Of a DNA stretch of 59,069 bases, positions 1-7,707 are shown piece after piece. This DNA is from Fibrobacter sp. (lineage in GTDB: Bacteria; Fibrobacterota; Fibrobacteria; Fibrobacterales; Fibrobacteraceae), in contig JAGCGO010000036.1 of assembly GCA_017649565.1 (NCBI GenBank), positions 1 through 59,069 on the forward strand. Direction: 5' to 3'. The notes beneath the pieces were generated by a model, which made no database searches, was not told where the DNA came from, and was given only the letters and a program-made list of their open reading frames with translations. Numbering within the stretch: position 1 is the first letter of the stretch; the number at the start of each line of letters is the position of its first letter. The position numbers and the translations under genes were made by a program.

Positions 1-141
1 AAGATGGTCGGCCTATCGTTGCCGAAGCTCCTGTTGTATCTGGCGGTGGATCGCAACTGACTAGAGATCAAGTGAAAAAAATATCTCCTGCTGGGGTACT
101 TGGTTTACCCGGAGCCGCAATTCAGTTTGCGGACGGGTCCT
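1..141. repeat. Terminal direct repeat, left copy (circle closure)
   Basis: The first 141 bases are identical to the last 141 bases of the window. An open reading frame runs straight through the junction when the ends are merged, so the contig represents a circle of about 58,928 unique bp. A repeat of this size inside a coding gene is more likely an assembly overlap of a circular or circularly permuted genome than a true packaged terminal repeat. Confidence 0.9.
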
Positions 142-206
142 TCTTGGCTGACGCAGAAGGACGGCTTATTCTTGCTGTGGCGGACGAAAATATTCAAAAT
201 AGTTAG
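1..206 (+). CDS. DUF2612-like baseplate/tail protein, 3' part
   Basis: This is the C-terminal part of the gene that begins at 58472. Reading across the closed junction gives one 220-aa frame that ends at TAG 204-206. The sequence position is that of the gpI/DUF2612 tail-formation protein that follows a baseplate J protein in Mu-like and other contractile phages. In this part only the Gly/Ala-rich C-terminal tail is seen. The tail-fibre gene starts 7 bases downstream, as expected for a gpJ-gpI-fibre order. See the entry at 58472 for the N-terminal part. Confidence 0.7.
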   Translation, partial: DGRPIVAEAPVVSGGGSQLTRDQVKKISPAGVLGLPGAAIQFADGSFLADAEGRLILAVADENIQNS

Positions 207-213
207 GTGAAAA

Positions 214-1257
214 ATGGCTGAAAATATTACTACAGTTCTGGACAAACCATCGGCATCATCTATATCTCTAGATGATATTATTTACCTTATCCAGGGAATA
301 GGCTCGAACCGTGACAAAAAAGCAACTCTTAGGCAAATTAGAGATTTTTTGTCTGAATGCATTATTGCGGTAAACGAAAACGATCATGCGCCTGGTTATC
401 TTGCTTCTAAGTTTGCGAAATGGCAGTCCGGTTCCGGATATACGGATGGGGATGTCCAGTTTGAGGTCGCTGATTCGCGAGCTGGAGCCGATACGGTGCT
501 CAAGGCGCACATTGTTAATAGTGCCGTTAAGTCGTCGATGATTGCAGATGGTGCCGTTACGTCGTCTAAGATGGACGATGAAATTGAGATTGCTGATGTC
601 ACGAAAAAAATAAAATTTACGCCGAATGGTTTTTATGTGTATTCCGGGTCAACGATGATGACTCTGAATACGGATAAACTCGAGCTTGATGTCCTTCAAG
701 GCAATAGCCATAGTCTAATCGGAATTTACTTTAACGTCATTGCCGGACGCTTAGAGGCGACTGATTTTGCGGTTGAACAGCTTAGCGAAAAAACTGAAGG
801 CGAAGGTATAAACGTTAGTGGAGCGCTGAATTGCGACGACGTCAACGTCGAGCCTGGAAGTACGCTGACTGCTGGAGCCGGAGGCGATGCAACGATAATC
901 AACGGTGGTAACGTCGGTGCAACAGGCGTTATAACCGCTAACAAAGTGCACGCGGCTACGTACAGGGCTAATGAGATAATTAGCGCTTCAAGCGCGTATT
1001 CGCTAGCCCAGCAAGAAGGCGATTCGCACAATCCGTTATATGGCGATATTGTTTTCATTCGTAACACCGGGACCGCCGACATCGGAATTACGATTGTTGA
1101 TGAAGTCATGCATGGTACAGGTACTAAAAAATCGGTCCAATTGAGCCCGGGCTGCTGTGTCGGATTCATCTGTGTTGCCGCCGCCGCTGCGTCGACTAAG
1201 TCTGCATGGGCGCCGATGTCGAACATGACAGTAACGACAGAAAATGTGGCCCAGTAA
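214..1257 (+). CDS. Putative tail fibre protein
   Basis: This 347-aa protein directly follows the DUF2612-like baseplate gene, the usual place for the fibre. The sequence is rich in Gly, Ala, Thr, Ser and Val. It contains an 'SSMIADGAVTSSKM'-type segment around residues 105-120, which is common in trimeric phage fibres that attach to the baseplate. The C-terminus is a Cys/Ala-rich beta-like region. There is no enzyme motif. The start has a weak AGGTGA-type ribosome site. Its exact receptor role is inferred from position only. Confidence 0.6.
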   Translation: MAENITTVLDKPSASSISLDDIIYLIQGIGSNRDKKATLRQIRDFLSECIIAVNENDHAPGYLASKFAKWQSGSGYTDGDVQFEVADSRAGADTVLKAHIVNSAVKSSMIADGAVTSSKMDDEIEIADVTKKIKFTPNGFYVYSGSTMMTLNTDKLELDVLQGNSHSLIGIYFNVIAGRLEATDFAVEQLSEKTEGEGINVSGALNCDDVNVEPGSTLTAGAGGDATIINGGNVGATGVITANKVHAATYRANEIISASSAYSLAQQEGDSHNPLYGDIVFIRNTGTADIGITIVDEVMHGTGTKKSVQLSPGCCVGFICVAAAAASTKSAWAPMSNMTVTTENVAQ

Positions 1258-1275
1258 GCGTTAAAAGGATATAAT

Positions 1276-1827
1276 ATGGCAAACGAATCTAAATTGTCGG
1301 ATTTCGGTTTAGAGACACTCGCAGACATGAAGGCTGCGGGGGCGAATGTGCCCGTCTTTGTCCCCGGGTTGACCAATAAGAGGATTCCTGCTTCAGAAAT
1401 CGCCGGAATGGCAGACCTGGAAGCGTCTATTGGAGTCATCAAGGACGGCGGAAATCTCGAGGACGGCGCTACCATCAGCGTCCCAAACAACGCCATCAGC
1501 CATCTGACTACAAGCATTTACGCGCACGACATTACGCTGAACGTGGACGCACAGGACGAAAACGAAGTATTGAATTTCGCTGTAGAAATCCAAGCTGGCT
1601 CAGACGCTACCATCACCATTACGAAAACATACACCACAAGTGGCACCGATGAAAATAATACGTATTGGGAGGAAGAAATCGTACAGACAATGTGCTATTC
1701 CGCAGACGCGGGAAACCAAATTGAAGCTGGCAAGTTCTACCAAATCACCTGCGTGGGTTCCTGCTGGACCCTCGCCGAGTTCGTGCGGCCCGTCGTTTCC
1801 GAGCCGGATCCGGGGGGCGAAGCATGA
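1276..1827 (+). CDS. Putative tail fibre/adaptor protein
   Basis: This 183-aa protein follows the fibre gene by 18 bases, with an AAAAGGATATAAT leader. The N-terminal 45 residues read as a short helical segment and a 'VFVPGLTNKRIPASEIAGM' stretch like attachment segments of fibres. The middle is a beta-rich Thr/Asp-rich domain and the C-terminus is Pro/Gly-rich. The gene overlaps the next by 4 bases (GCATGA). I do not recognise a precise family. A fibre or fibre-tip component is inferred from context. Confidence 0.5.
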   Translation: MANESKLSDFGLETLADMKAAGANVPVFVPGLTNKRIPASEIAGMADLEASIGVIKDGGNLEDGATISVPNNAISHLTTSIYAHDITLNVDAQDENEVLNFAVEIQAGSDATITITKTYTTSGTDENNTYWEEEIVQTMCYSADAGNQIEAGKFYQITCVGSCWTLAEFVRPVVSEPDPGGEA

Positions 1828-2177
1828 TATTCACGCACCACGGGATCAACAGTGCTCGAAAAAACAAGTATGAGCAGGAGTATGACGAGACGGATATACC
1901 GCCGTCTACTTCTATCGGCATGGTTCCGCTCGACAGGATCGGCTGGAACGTGGTCCAAACAATGACATGCGGCAATGACATTCCTTTCAATCGTGAAAGG
2001 ATCGGCTGGAACGTGGCACAGGCAATGACATGTAGCAGCCAGGACATACCTTTCGACCGTGACAGGATCGGCTGGAACGTGGCACAGGCAATGACATGTA
2101 GCAGCCAGGACATACCTTTCGACCGTGACAGGATCGGCTGGAACGTAACAATTGCAATGACGGAGACTTTAGTATGA
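1824..2177 (+). CDS. Repeat-containing tail-region protein
   Basis: This 117-aa protein has a short N-terminal region followed by four near-identical units that start R-I-G-W-N-V and contain Q-A-M-T-C and D-I-P-F-D-R. The last three units are 22 residues apart and the first is one residue shorter. The repeat is also exact at the DNA level, so copy number could change by slippage or recombination. The gene overlaps its neighbours by 4 bases on both sides, which suggests coupled translation within the fibre operon. No known domain is recognised. A repeat-built, variable fibre-tip or receptor-contact protein is an inference. Confidence 0.5.
   Translation: MIFTHHGINSARKNKYEQEYDETDIPPSTSIGMVPLDRIGWNVVQTMTCGNDIPFNRERIGWNVAQAMTCSSQDIPFDRDRIGWNVAQAMTCSSQDIPFDRDRIGWNVTIAMTETLV
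1935..2155 (+). repeat. 66-bp tandem repeat, about 3.4 copies
   Basis: Copies begin at about 1935, 1998, 2064 and 2130, each starting AGGATCGGCTGGAACGT. Spacing is 63 bp for the first interval and 66 bp for the other two, always in frame with the host gene. The two central copies are almost identical, which implies recent duplication. Confidence 0.9.
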
Positions 2178-3334
2178 GTATTGACAACAAATCGACTTTC
2201 AGCGGATACCTTGTTGGCATCGGCAAGATACGCAAGGACGGAAGCATGGACTACCGCGAGCTCGAACGGCCCGTGAAGAACATGATAGTCAAGCAGGGCC
2301 TCAACAACTTCCTCCGATACAACGGCAGCGATACGGCGTTGGCGTCCTTTTCGGGTTATAATAATGAAAATTATTACAAATTAGCGGCCTACTGCTTTTG
2401 GGGCTTCCAATGGTGCGCTTACGGAGACAGCAACTCGGCGAGTGTTTTTGCGACGACTACGGAGCTCGGGCACAGGCTAGTGGACCAGTACACGACCATG
2501 ATAGTGAATTGGCCGTACTGCGGATCGACTATTTTCGAGACCAGCAAGACGAGACACAGGGTGACACACACGTCAGATGTCGCCGTAACGGCAGCGAGCG
2601 TGAAGGAGCTTGGATATTACCTTAAGCTGAACGACAATTCCTACCAGTTGTTTTCGCGAGTTGTTTTGCCTGCTCCGTTCGAGCTGGATGCGGGGGAGCA
2701 GCTGGTGACTACGTACGAGCTTGTTGTAGAGTACGGAGACGTGGCGGAACCATCCGCGGCATTCCAGACGGGGTTGCTGGACGCCAATGGCTTCTCGTTA
2801 GAAGCCAAGCGTAAGATGTCGTTTAGTTTTTTGGACAACAATAGTGCTAATTCTTCGCCATATATAGTTGCCAGCACTGGTTTACCAAGATGTATCATAA
2901 CCACCAGCAGCTGCGGTATTTTTATACCTCCGATTTATACTGGCAACGATATTTATAGAAAAATACGTTATTGGACTAATAATCACAATTTTCCAAGCGG
3001 TGTTTTTGCAACTGAAAATAACTCCGGTTCTACCATGGGTCCTTATTCTGGCTCCTCATCCCCATCATCGATTACGAAACCGTATGTCTACGATTCGTTC
3101 AGGCGAGAAGTTGAACTTACATTACCGCAGTATTGGCCGAACTTAAATTCACCAGACGAAAGCCTTGACATGTATTATATACAAAATCAAGGTGTATCTA
3201 TCCAGTTCGGGCATACCGTTGACGGCGTGTGGACGCCTACTCCGTGGAAAAAGACGGGAAACAAAATCACCACTATGACGTTTTGTCACACCGTTGCCAC
3301 CGCAGAAAGCCTAGAATGGCAAGCCAATCAGTAG
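2174..3334 (+). CDS. Putative receptor-binding tail protein
   Basis: This 386-aa protein is the last of the fibre group. It has a 'VKNMIVKQGLNNFLRY' segment near residue 35 that resembles phage tail proteins carrying a fibre-attachment helix, followed by a long beta-rich region with many Tyr, Trp, Ser and Asn. Local base composition from 2820 to 3210 is more A/T-rich than the flanks, which is typical of exchanged receptor-binding segments. It overlaps the repeat gene by 4 bases. The role is inferred from position and composition. Confidence 0.5.
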   Translation: MSIDNKSTFSGYLVGIGKIRKDGSMDYRELERPVKNMIVKQGLNNFLRYNGSDTALASFSGYNNENYYKLAAYCFWGFQWCAYGDSNSASVFATTTELGHRLVDQYTTMIVNWPYCGSTIFETSKTRHRVTHTSDVAVTAASVKELGYYLKLNDNSYQLFSRVVLPAPFELDAGEQLVTTYELVVEYGDVAEPSAAFQTGLLDANGFSLEAKRKMSFSFLDNNSANSSPYIVASTGLPRCIITTSSCGIFIPPIYTGNDIYRKIRYWTNNHNFPSGVFATENNSGSTMGPYSGSSSPSSITKPYVYDSFRREVELTLPQYWPNLNSPDESLDMYYIQNQGVSIQFGHTVDGVWTPTPWKKTGNKITTMTFCHTVATAESLEWQANQ

Positions 3335-3356
3335 TAATTTTCGAAAAGGTGTATTT

Positions 3357-3632
3357 ATGGCAAATATTTCTGAATCATCCAAATGGCGTAAGTTCCTGCA
3401 ACCCGTGGTCGCGGGGCTTGCACTTTTTTTGGCGGCTGCATCGACAGCCATGAACAAGACTGACAGCGACAACGCGGAAGCCCGTTTTACGGCGTTGGAA
3501 ATCAAGACGGAAGCTCTCGAAGAAGAACGAAAGGCCGATAAAGCGGATTTGTCTATGATCCGTGAAGCTGTCTACGTGATACGCACCGATGTTGCGTTTA
3601 TGCGCGGCAAGATGGAGGCGGGAGGAAAGTGA
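3357..3632 (+). CDS. Small membrane coiled-coil protein, holin- or spanin-like
   Basis: This 91-aa protein has one hydrophobic segment at about residues 16-32 (Val, Ala, Leu, Phe-rich). It is followed by a charged coiled-coil-like region rich in Glu, Lys and Ala to the C-terminus. It opens the lysis cassette, with the 25-aa peptide, the DUF1353 protein and the DUF5675 protein directly downstream. Size, single membrane segment and position fit a holin or membrane-anchored lysis regulator, but topology alone does not decide this. Confidence 0.5.
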   Translation: MANISESSKWRKFLQPVVAGLALFLAAASTAMNKTDSDNAEARFTALEIKTEALEEERKADKADLSMIREAVYVIRTDVAFMRGKMEAGGK

Positions 3633-3633
3633 T

Positions 3634-3711
3634 ATGTGGGAGATGCTTGTCATTTTGGGTGTTGGCTTTTTTATCACGGAGTTTGTTGACGATGAAGAAC
3701 AGGTTACATAA
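3634..3711 (+). CDS. 25-aa hydrophobic peptide in lysis cassette
   Basis: ATG at 3634 lies about 7 bases after a strong GGAGGAAA ribosome site and 2 bases after the previous stop codon. The frame encodes 25 residues: a hydrophobic stretch (Leu, Val, Ile, Gly, Phe, residues 4-15) followed by an acidic tail. It overlaps the DUF1353 start at 3692 in another frame. The ribosome site is better than that of the longer overlapping frame, which supports real translation. It could be a pinholin-like or antiholin-like peptide, or a translational-coupling leader. Confidence 0.5.
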   Translation: MWEMLVILGVGFFITEFVDDEEQVT

Positions 3712-4180
3712 ATCTTCGCTCAAGGTTACAGGGTTCACCATCCACGAAGGGATCCCGATTTTAGCCGGATTGAAGGAAAATCGGGAAAGGCGATACCAGC
3801 TTGCTAGTCGAGTCCGTCTCTCCATCTACACGAACCAGGGAACGCTTCACGTCGCAACGGCTGCGGGGTTCGTTTTTGACGGACGCAGCGGCCCGAAAAT
3901 AATTGATTGGTACACCCCGAACTTGGGCTCGTTGGAAGAACGCCTCTGCTGGCTGGTGCACGATGCCAACGGCTACGGGCAGGACCTGTCCTTTGGCGAC
4001 ACGAATGTACTATTGTATGCGATGCTGCGAGACCTAGCTGGCTACCGCAAGAGCAAGGCTACCATTATCCAACTCGCCGTATCTCTTACTGACGGGTGGT
4101 ACGGAGAGCCGGATGAATCCGACTGGTGCTATCCTAATATCAATCTCGTGTCTACGATGTGGGTGCCATGCTTACGCTAA
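3692..4180 (+). CDS. DUF1353-family protein
   Basis: This 162-aa protein carries the DUF1353 pattern: an Ala-Gly-Phe-Val-Phe-Asp-Gly-R-S segment near residue 60, then Trp and Gly, and a 'VHDANGYG' His-Asp stretch near residue 90. DUF1353 proteins are common in phages, often next to lysis genes, and have no proven function. I chose ATG 3692 because the upstream frame-open GTG at 3629 lies inside the 25-aa peptide gene and would add a poor N-terminus. It overlaps the next gene. Confidence 0.6.
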   Translation: MKNRLHKSSLKVTGFTIHEGIPILAGLKENRERRYQLASRVRLSIYTNQGTLHVATAAGFVFDGRSGPKIIDWYTPNLGSLEERLCWLVHDANGYGQDLSFGDTNVLLYAMLRDLAGYRKSKATIIQLAVSLTDGWYGEPDESDWCYPNINLVSTMWVPCLR

Positions 4181-4554
4181 TAAGGGAAGTTCGCACGGAA
4201 ACGACTATCCTGGGCCATCTTTACATAAACGGGGCATTCGTATGCTACACGCTCGAAGCCGCCATCAAGGCCATACCTGCGGGTCTTTACAAGGTCGAAA
4301 ATTCCAAGTCTCCGAAGTTCGGGCGCGAGCTTCCGCTAATCTACAACGATAGTGTGCCGGCGAAGCGCGGGATCCGCATCCACAAAGGAAACACCTGGGA
4401 GGACTCGCAAGGCTGTGTGCTCGTTGGCATGAGCCACAATTCCGATGCGGGTAAGCCTGGCGTCGATTCTGCCGTATTCGAGAGCGCACCCGCCGAGACG
4501 ATGGTAGCGATGCTGTGCCGCAACGAGTGTCAGCTTGTAATTGTCGAACAATAG
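4168..4554 (+). CDS. DUF5675-family protein, candidate cell-wall lysis enzyme
   Basis: This 128-aa protein matches DUF5675. The core reads I-H-K-G-N near residue 71, then D-S-Q-G-C-V-L-V-G near residue 81. This His...Ser-x-Gly-Cys order resembles the catalytic pattern of YkuD-type transpeptidases, so a peptidoglycan-directed role as the phage endolysin is plausible but inferred. No other endolysin is visible in the window, which strengthens the assignment. The start at 4168 overlaps DUF1353 by 13 bases. Confidence 0.55.
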   Translation: MLTLIREVRTETTILGHLYINGAFVCYTLEAAIKAIPAGLYKVENSKSPKFGRELPLIYNDSVPAKRGIRIHKGNTWEDSQGCVLVGMSHNSDAGKPGVDSAVFESAPAETMVAMLCRNECQLVIVEQ

Positions 4555-4557
4555 ATA

Positions 4558-4580
4558 ACCGCGGCAAGTTTTGCCGTGGT
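4558..4580 (+). terminator. Hairpin after lysis genes
   Basis: ACCGCGGCAA and TTGCCGTGGT form a stem with a short loop just after the DUF5675 stop codon. No T-run follows, so termination strength is uncertain. It separates the fibre/lysis unit from promoter P1. Confidence 0.45.
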
Positions 4581-4630
4581 AGGCTGAAATAAAAACAATT
4601 GCGTTTATACGTCTTTCTTTTTCCTACCGA

Positions 4631-4684
4631 ATTTATAAGAATTTAATCAAAGAGCCTTTAAGCGTAACTCTCCTTTTAGTTTTG
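4631..4684 (+). promoter_or_regulatory. Late-type promoter P1
   Basis: The upstream element ATTTATAAGAATTT (4631-4644) is followed after exactly 32 bp by a perfect -7 box TAGTTTTG (4677-4684). This copy has no strong spacer hairpin. The next gene starts at 4748 with its own ribosome site. It belongs to a 12-member promoter family in this genome. Confidence 0.75.
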
Positions 4685-4747
4685 GAATGTTCGCCCGGAA
4701 ACTCCGTGCGGGCATTCACATAGGTCACAAGAAAGGAGATGAGTCTT

Positions 4748-5260
4748 ATGGCCACCTACAATAACGACGACTACGCCAGCAAGGGCGTAGGCACTGCCGG
4801 GCTTACGCTCGGCGTTATCGGCACGGCGCTTGCGTCGGGCATCCTTAACGGAAACGGCCTCGGCGGCCTTTTCGGAAACAACCCCAACCAGAATCCCACT
4901 TCCAGCCCGATTTATCAGCTGTCCGCAAAGGACACTGAAATCGCACAGCTCAAGGCTGAAAAGCACGCTGACGACAAGTTCTTTGCGCTTTCCGAGCGAA
5001 TGGCGAACGTGGAAGCTCGAGTCCTCACTATAGAGAAGACCGAGCCCCTGCGCGACCAGATCATCGGCGAACGAGTCGCAAACCTTCAGCGCGTCTTGGA
5101 CGGCATCGCTCGTCCGTTCGTCCCGAACTACGCTGTTGCTCCGGGCTGGGGGCCTGCATTCGTGTCCCCGTTTCCGCCCGTTGCCCCCATCGTCAACTCC
5201 GGCACCGGCTCAACGCCTGCCACCACCTCCAACGGCACTACGACGGCGCAAGCCGCGTAA
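4748..5260 (+). CDS. Small phage protein with Gly-rich hydrophobic N-terminus
   Basis: This 170-aa protein has a Gly/Ala/Leu-rich hydrophobic segment at about residues 12-32, a central coiled-coil-like region (residues 55-120) and a Pro/Thr/Ala-rich C-terminal tail. The N-terminal pattern (N-N-D-D-Y-A-S-K-G, then Gly-rich) recurs in phage proteins as far as I recall, but no function is established. ATG 4748 is chosen because AAAGGAG lies 9 bases upstream, while the in-frame ATG at 4739 overlaps the ribosome site. It is first in the three-gene unit after P1. Confidence 0.55.
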   Translation: MATYNNDDYASKGVGTAGLTLGVIGTALASGILNGNGLGGLFGNNPNQNPTSSPIYQLSAKDTEIAQLKAEKHADDKFFALSERMANVEARVLTIEKTEPLRDQIIGERVANLQRVLDGIARPFVPNYAVAPGWGPAFVSPFPPVAPIVNSGTGSTPATTSNGTTTAQAA

Positions 5261-5273
5261 AGCGAGGTAGCCC

Positions 5274-5606
5274 ATGCATATTTCGCTTGACAAGGCCGTG
5301 GACGGCTTTATTTCCTATATGGCCGACCAGGTGTCCGCCATTCCCAAACTCGGCGACAGGTTCCTTGGTTTCGGCGCGCTCGGAGCCCTCAAAAGCACCC
5401 CAGCGACGCTTGTGAACAAGGTCAAACCATGGATGGAAATGGCCGGTATCGTGACCGACGGGATGGTAAACGTCGATGTCCTCAAGGCGGCTCTCGCCGA
5501 GGCTTTTGGAAACGTACCGAAGGTTCAGTATTTCGGATTCACGTTCACCATTGACGACGCCGCGGCACTTCTTGAGAAGATGCAAGGACTGGAGGTTGCC
5601 AAATGA
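5274..5606 (+). CDS. Hypothetical protein, 110 aa
   Basis: Not recognised. The sequence is mixed alpha/beta with a hydrophobic N-terminal half and no Cys or catalytic pattern. It lies 13 bases after the previous gene, with an AGCGAGG ribosome site, and overlaps the next gene by 4 bases (ATGA). It is therefore translated as part of the unit driven by promoter P1. Confidence 0.5.
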   Translation: MHISLDKAVDGFISYMADQVSAIPKLGDRFLGFGALGALKSTPATLVNKVKPWMEMAGIVTDGMVNVDVLKAALAEAFGNVPKVQYFGFTFTIDDAAALLEKMQGLEVAK

Positions 5607-5863
5607 TCGACGAACGGATGAAGGAAGCCCTCAAGCGCACCAAGCGCGTACTTGTCCGCCACCTGGAAGACCTCTGTGACGAGGTGGCCCAGGACGGCTG
5701 CCGCATCAAGGATCACATGACCCTTGACGGCTTCAAGGACGCAGTAAAAACGCTGCGCTGCATTGGCGAGATTATGGCCAAGGATAAATCCGGTGAAAAT
5801 GGCGGCGATTCGGAAGAAGACGCCGACGTCGAAACCGCAAGTCCTGCCAAATCCCGCCTGTAG
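5603..5863 (+). CDS. Hypothetical charged helical protein, 86 aa
   Basis: Not recognised. Residues 1-60 are predicted helical with many Lys, Arg, Glu and Asp, and the C-terminal 25 residues are acidic and disordered in character. It is coupled to the previous gene by an ATGA overlap. It is the last gene of the P1 unit and is followed by a long hairpin at 5881. Confidence 0.5.
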   Translation: MIDERMKEALKRTKRVLVRHLEDLCDEVAQDGCRIKDHMTLDGFKDAVKTLRCIGEIMAKDKSGENGGDSEEDADVETASPAKSRL

Positions 5864-5880
5864 GGTAGATAAAACAAAAG

Positions 5881-5929
5881 CGGCGTCCGGTCTTTCGCTT
5901 GAGATGAGGAAGGCTTGGACCGGGCGCCG
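5881..5929 (+). terminator. Long hairpin with ribosome-site-like loop
   Basis: CGGCGTCCGGTC pairs with GACCGGGCGCCG (one mismatch) around a loop that contains TGAGATGAGG. It ends the P1 unit and lacks a T-run. The loop resembles the early-gene ribosome-site block GGAGATGAG. A similar hairpin lies at 31088-31149. Confidence 0.5.
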
Positions 5930-6008
5930 TAATGTTATCATTAATTTAGAACATTGCTTTTGTAAAAGCAAGTGTCTTTGTCGTTGCTTTTTTATTATAA
6001 AAATTTGA

Positions 6009-6063
6009 ATTTGCAAAAATTTGATTCATTCGAAATATGTTTGATTCTGAATGAATACATTTA
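6009..6063 (+). promoter_or_regulatory. Late-type promoter P2 (weak match)
   Basis: ATTTGCAAAAATTT (6009-6022) is followed after 33 bp by TACATTTA (6056-6063). The -7 box overlaps the upstream ATG at 6051, so if it is active the RusA gene would begin at ATG 6069 on an essentially leaderless message. It is the weakest member of the family. Confidence 0.45.
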
Positions 6064-6068
6064 CGGAA

Positions 6069-6599
6069 ATGCTCCACTATTCTTACGTGTTCAGGGGCGA
6101 GGTTGCCTCGAAGAAGAACGGAAAGCAGCTGGTCCATGTGAAAGGCCGGTCCGTCCTTCTACCGTCGAAGCAGTACCGCGCGTGGGAGAAATCGGCGAGG
6201 GCCGCCATTTTGCTTTACGGGCGCCCTGCGGCGCCTTTTGCTGCAGCCCGCCTTGTCATCCGCATTTACCACGGCGACGCCGTCAGGCGCGACACGAACA
6301 ACGCCACGCAGGGAATCCAGGACGTACTCGTCGACATGGGGGTAATTGCCGACGATAACTGGATGGTTATCGGTTCCCCGGAAGTATCGCACTTTATCGA
6401 TGTCGATGACCCGCGAATGGAAGTGGATGTGTACGAGCAGGAGCCCGTGGACTATGCCGCGATTTTCAAGCAGGCGAAAAAGGATTTTAAATCTTCTCTA
6501 CGGCTTCAGCAAGGTCGGAGCGCAGGACGTGCGCGTAGTGATCGAAAAGGGTGTCAATCGAGCTGTGGCGCATCAGCTCCTGCACCGTCTTCGGGTTGA
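6069..6599 (+). CDS. rusA: RusA-family Holliday junction resolvase
   Basis: RusA homodimers cleave four-way DNA junctions, resolving recombination or replication intermediates before packaging. The RusA signature is clear: an R-R-D-T-N-N segment at about residues 73-78, followed by Q-D-V-L-V-D, then a G-V-I-A-D-D pair near residue 94, supplying the acidic metal ligands. Typical RusA proteins are 120-140 aa. Here the frame runs on past residue 140 into a Ser/Arg-rich tail that is antisense to the end of the integrase gene (overlap 6487-6599). The tail is probably non-functional read-on. ATG 6051 is an alternative start. Confidence 0.8.
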   Translation: MLHYSYVFRGEVASKKNGKQLVHVKGRSVLLPSKQYRAWEKSARAAILLYGRPAAPFAAARLVIRIYHGDAVRRDTNNATQGIQDVLVDMGVIADDNWMVIGSPEVSHFIDVDDPRMEVDVYEQEPVDYAAIFKQAKKDFKSSLRLQQGRSAGRARSDRKGCQSSCGASAPAPSSG

Positions 6600-7509
6600 C
6601 GGATTTTCTCAATAGTTCGCTGGCGAAGCTGTGGCGCAGCTTGTGGTGGCTGACCTCGCCCGATATCTGCGCGATGCCCACCGCAATCTTCAGGCAGTTG
6701 ATGGCCTTGTCGCTGCGCAGCGGCACGTCGGCTTCCGGTATCAGAAGGTCCTGCCCGTTGAGGTAGGGCATTATCAGTTCGGCGAGCTTCGCGGAAACCG
6801 GCAATTCGGCGGATTTGCCGCCCTTGCCGTTGACGACCCGGATAAGCCCGCCGCGGGCGTCACACGCCTTCAGGTTGCGAGCCTCGGAGAAACGGAGCCC
6901 GGCGTAAGCCATCAGCCCCCAAAAAGCCCTGTAGGCCGGCGTAGGCGCCAGGGCGAGTATCCTTTCGACTTCCTCGCTGGTCCAGAATTCCACGCGGCCC
7001 TTTTTCAGTTTCGGGGTCTTTACCGACTTGAACGGGTCTGAACGCTTCAGGTCGAAAGTTTCTATGTTCCATTCGAGACACTTCTTCACCAGCTTGACGA
7101 CTTCCGTGACGGTCTTCGGTGACAACTTTTCGGACAGGTCCTGCACAAAAAGATAAGCCGCCTGCGCGTTGAAGTCGGAGTTCGTCCTGATAGACGATGA
7201 TTCGCACCATTCCTTCCACTTCTTGATCCTGGACCGATACGCCATATAAGTTCTGCTGTCATTTCCTATAACGACGTCCATCTGTCGTAGCCAGTCTCGC
7301 ACCATTGATTCGATATCCTTGTCCGCTGTCCCCGGAAGTGACGGAATCGCGGCCTTCATACGGATGGACTGGAGTATCTGCTGAGCCTCTCCTTTCTTGG
7401 TGGTGTGCAGACTTTCGAATTTCTGCTTGCCGCCGGAGCATGTCCGCAGATACCAGGTCATTATGCCTTTTGCCTTGTGGCGTTGCTGTATGGAGTATGT
7501 CGTTGCCAT
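6487..7509 (-). CDS. int: Tyrosine recombinase, phage integrase
   Basis: This 340-aa site-specific recombinase inserts the phage circle into the host chromosome. An N-terminal SAM-like core-binding domain lies at about residues 65-150. The catalytic domain shows the full set: Arg in A-G-L-R-F-S-E-A-R near 205, Lys in G-K-G-G-K, H-x-L-R in H-H-K-L-R-H near 286, His in R-H-S-S-I, and the nucleophile Tyr in D-H-Y-A-H-V near 323. ATG 7509 (M-A-T-T-Y) is chosen over the in-frame start at 7659, which reads through an A/T-rich leader. The attP-like tRNA fragment lies 200 bases upstream. It converges on rusA. Confidence 0.9.
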   Translation of the reverse strand: MATTYSIQQRHKAKGIMTWYLRTCSGGKQKFESLHTTKKGEAQQILQSIRMKAAIPSLPGTADKDIESMVRDWLRQMDVVIGNDSRTYMAYRSRIKKWKEWCESSSIRTNSDFNAQAAYLFVQDLSEKLSPKTVTEVVKLVKKCLEWNIETFDLKRSDPFKSVKTPKLKKGRVEFWTSEEVERILALAPTPAYRAFWGLMAYAGLRFSEARNLKACDARGGLIRVVNGKGGKSAELPVSAKLAELIMPYLNGQDLLIPEADVPLRSDKAINCLKIAVGIAQISGEVSHHKLRHSFASELLRKSVNPKTVQELMRHSSIDTLFDHYAHVLRSDLAEAVEKI

Positions 7510-7673
7510 CTGTCGCTTTTCCCGTAAAAAGTGTTGACCTGCCGTGGCGGTCTGTGGTGGCCAAGTGGTATCTAGGCATTTTTTGCACGAAAATTTTATA
7601 AAAATCTCGTTTTGCAAATTTGGCAAAGAAAAAACTAAAAAAATCGGGCGCAAAGTCAAGCGGGAGAAAGGAA

Positions 7674-7706
7674 AATCCCCGCAACCCTAGTGGTTACGGG
7701 GATTTC
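7674..7706 (-). terminator. Hairpin beside tRNA fragment
   Basis: AAATCCCCG pairs with CGGGGATTT across a short loop that itself contains AACC/GGTT. On the - strand it directly follows the 3' end of the tRNA fragment and is followed by a T/C-rich run. It looks like the terminator of the host tRNA gene carried along with the attachment core. Confidence 0.6.
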
Positions 7707-7707
7707 G

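Noticed and set aside
1..141. Direct terminal repeats as physical virion ends
   Set aside because: The repeat lies inside a tail gene far from terminase, which fits assembly overlap of a circle better than a packaging end.
726..1517. 263-aa open frame on the - strand
   Set aside because: Antisense to two fibre genes, with no ribosome site and low-complexity content.
7560..7605. Late-type promoter on the - strand before int
   Set aside because: TTTATAAAATTTT resembles the upstream element, but no TAnnTTTG box follows at 31-33 bp.
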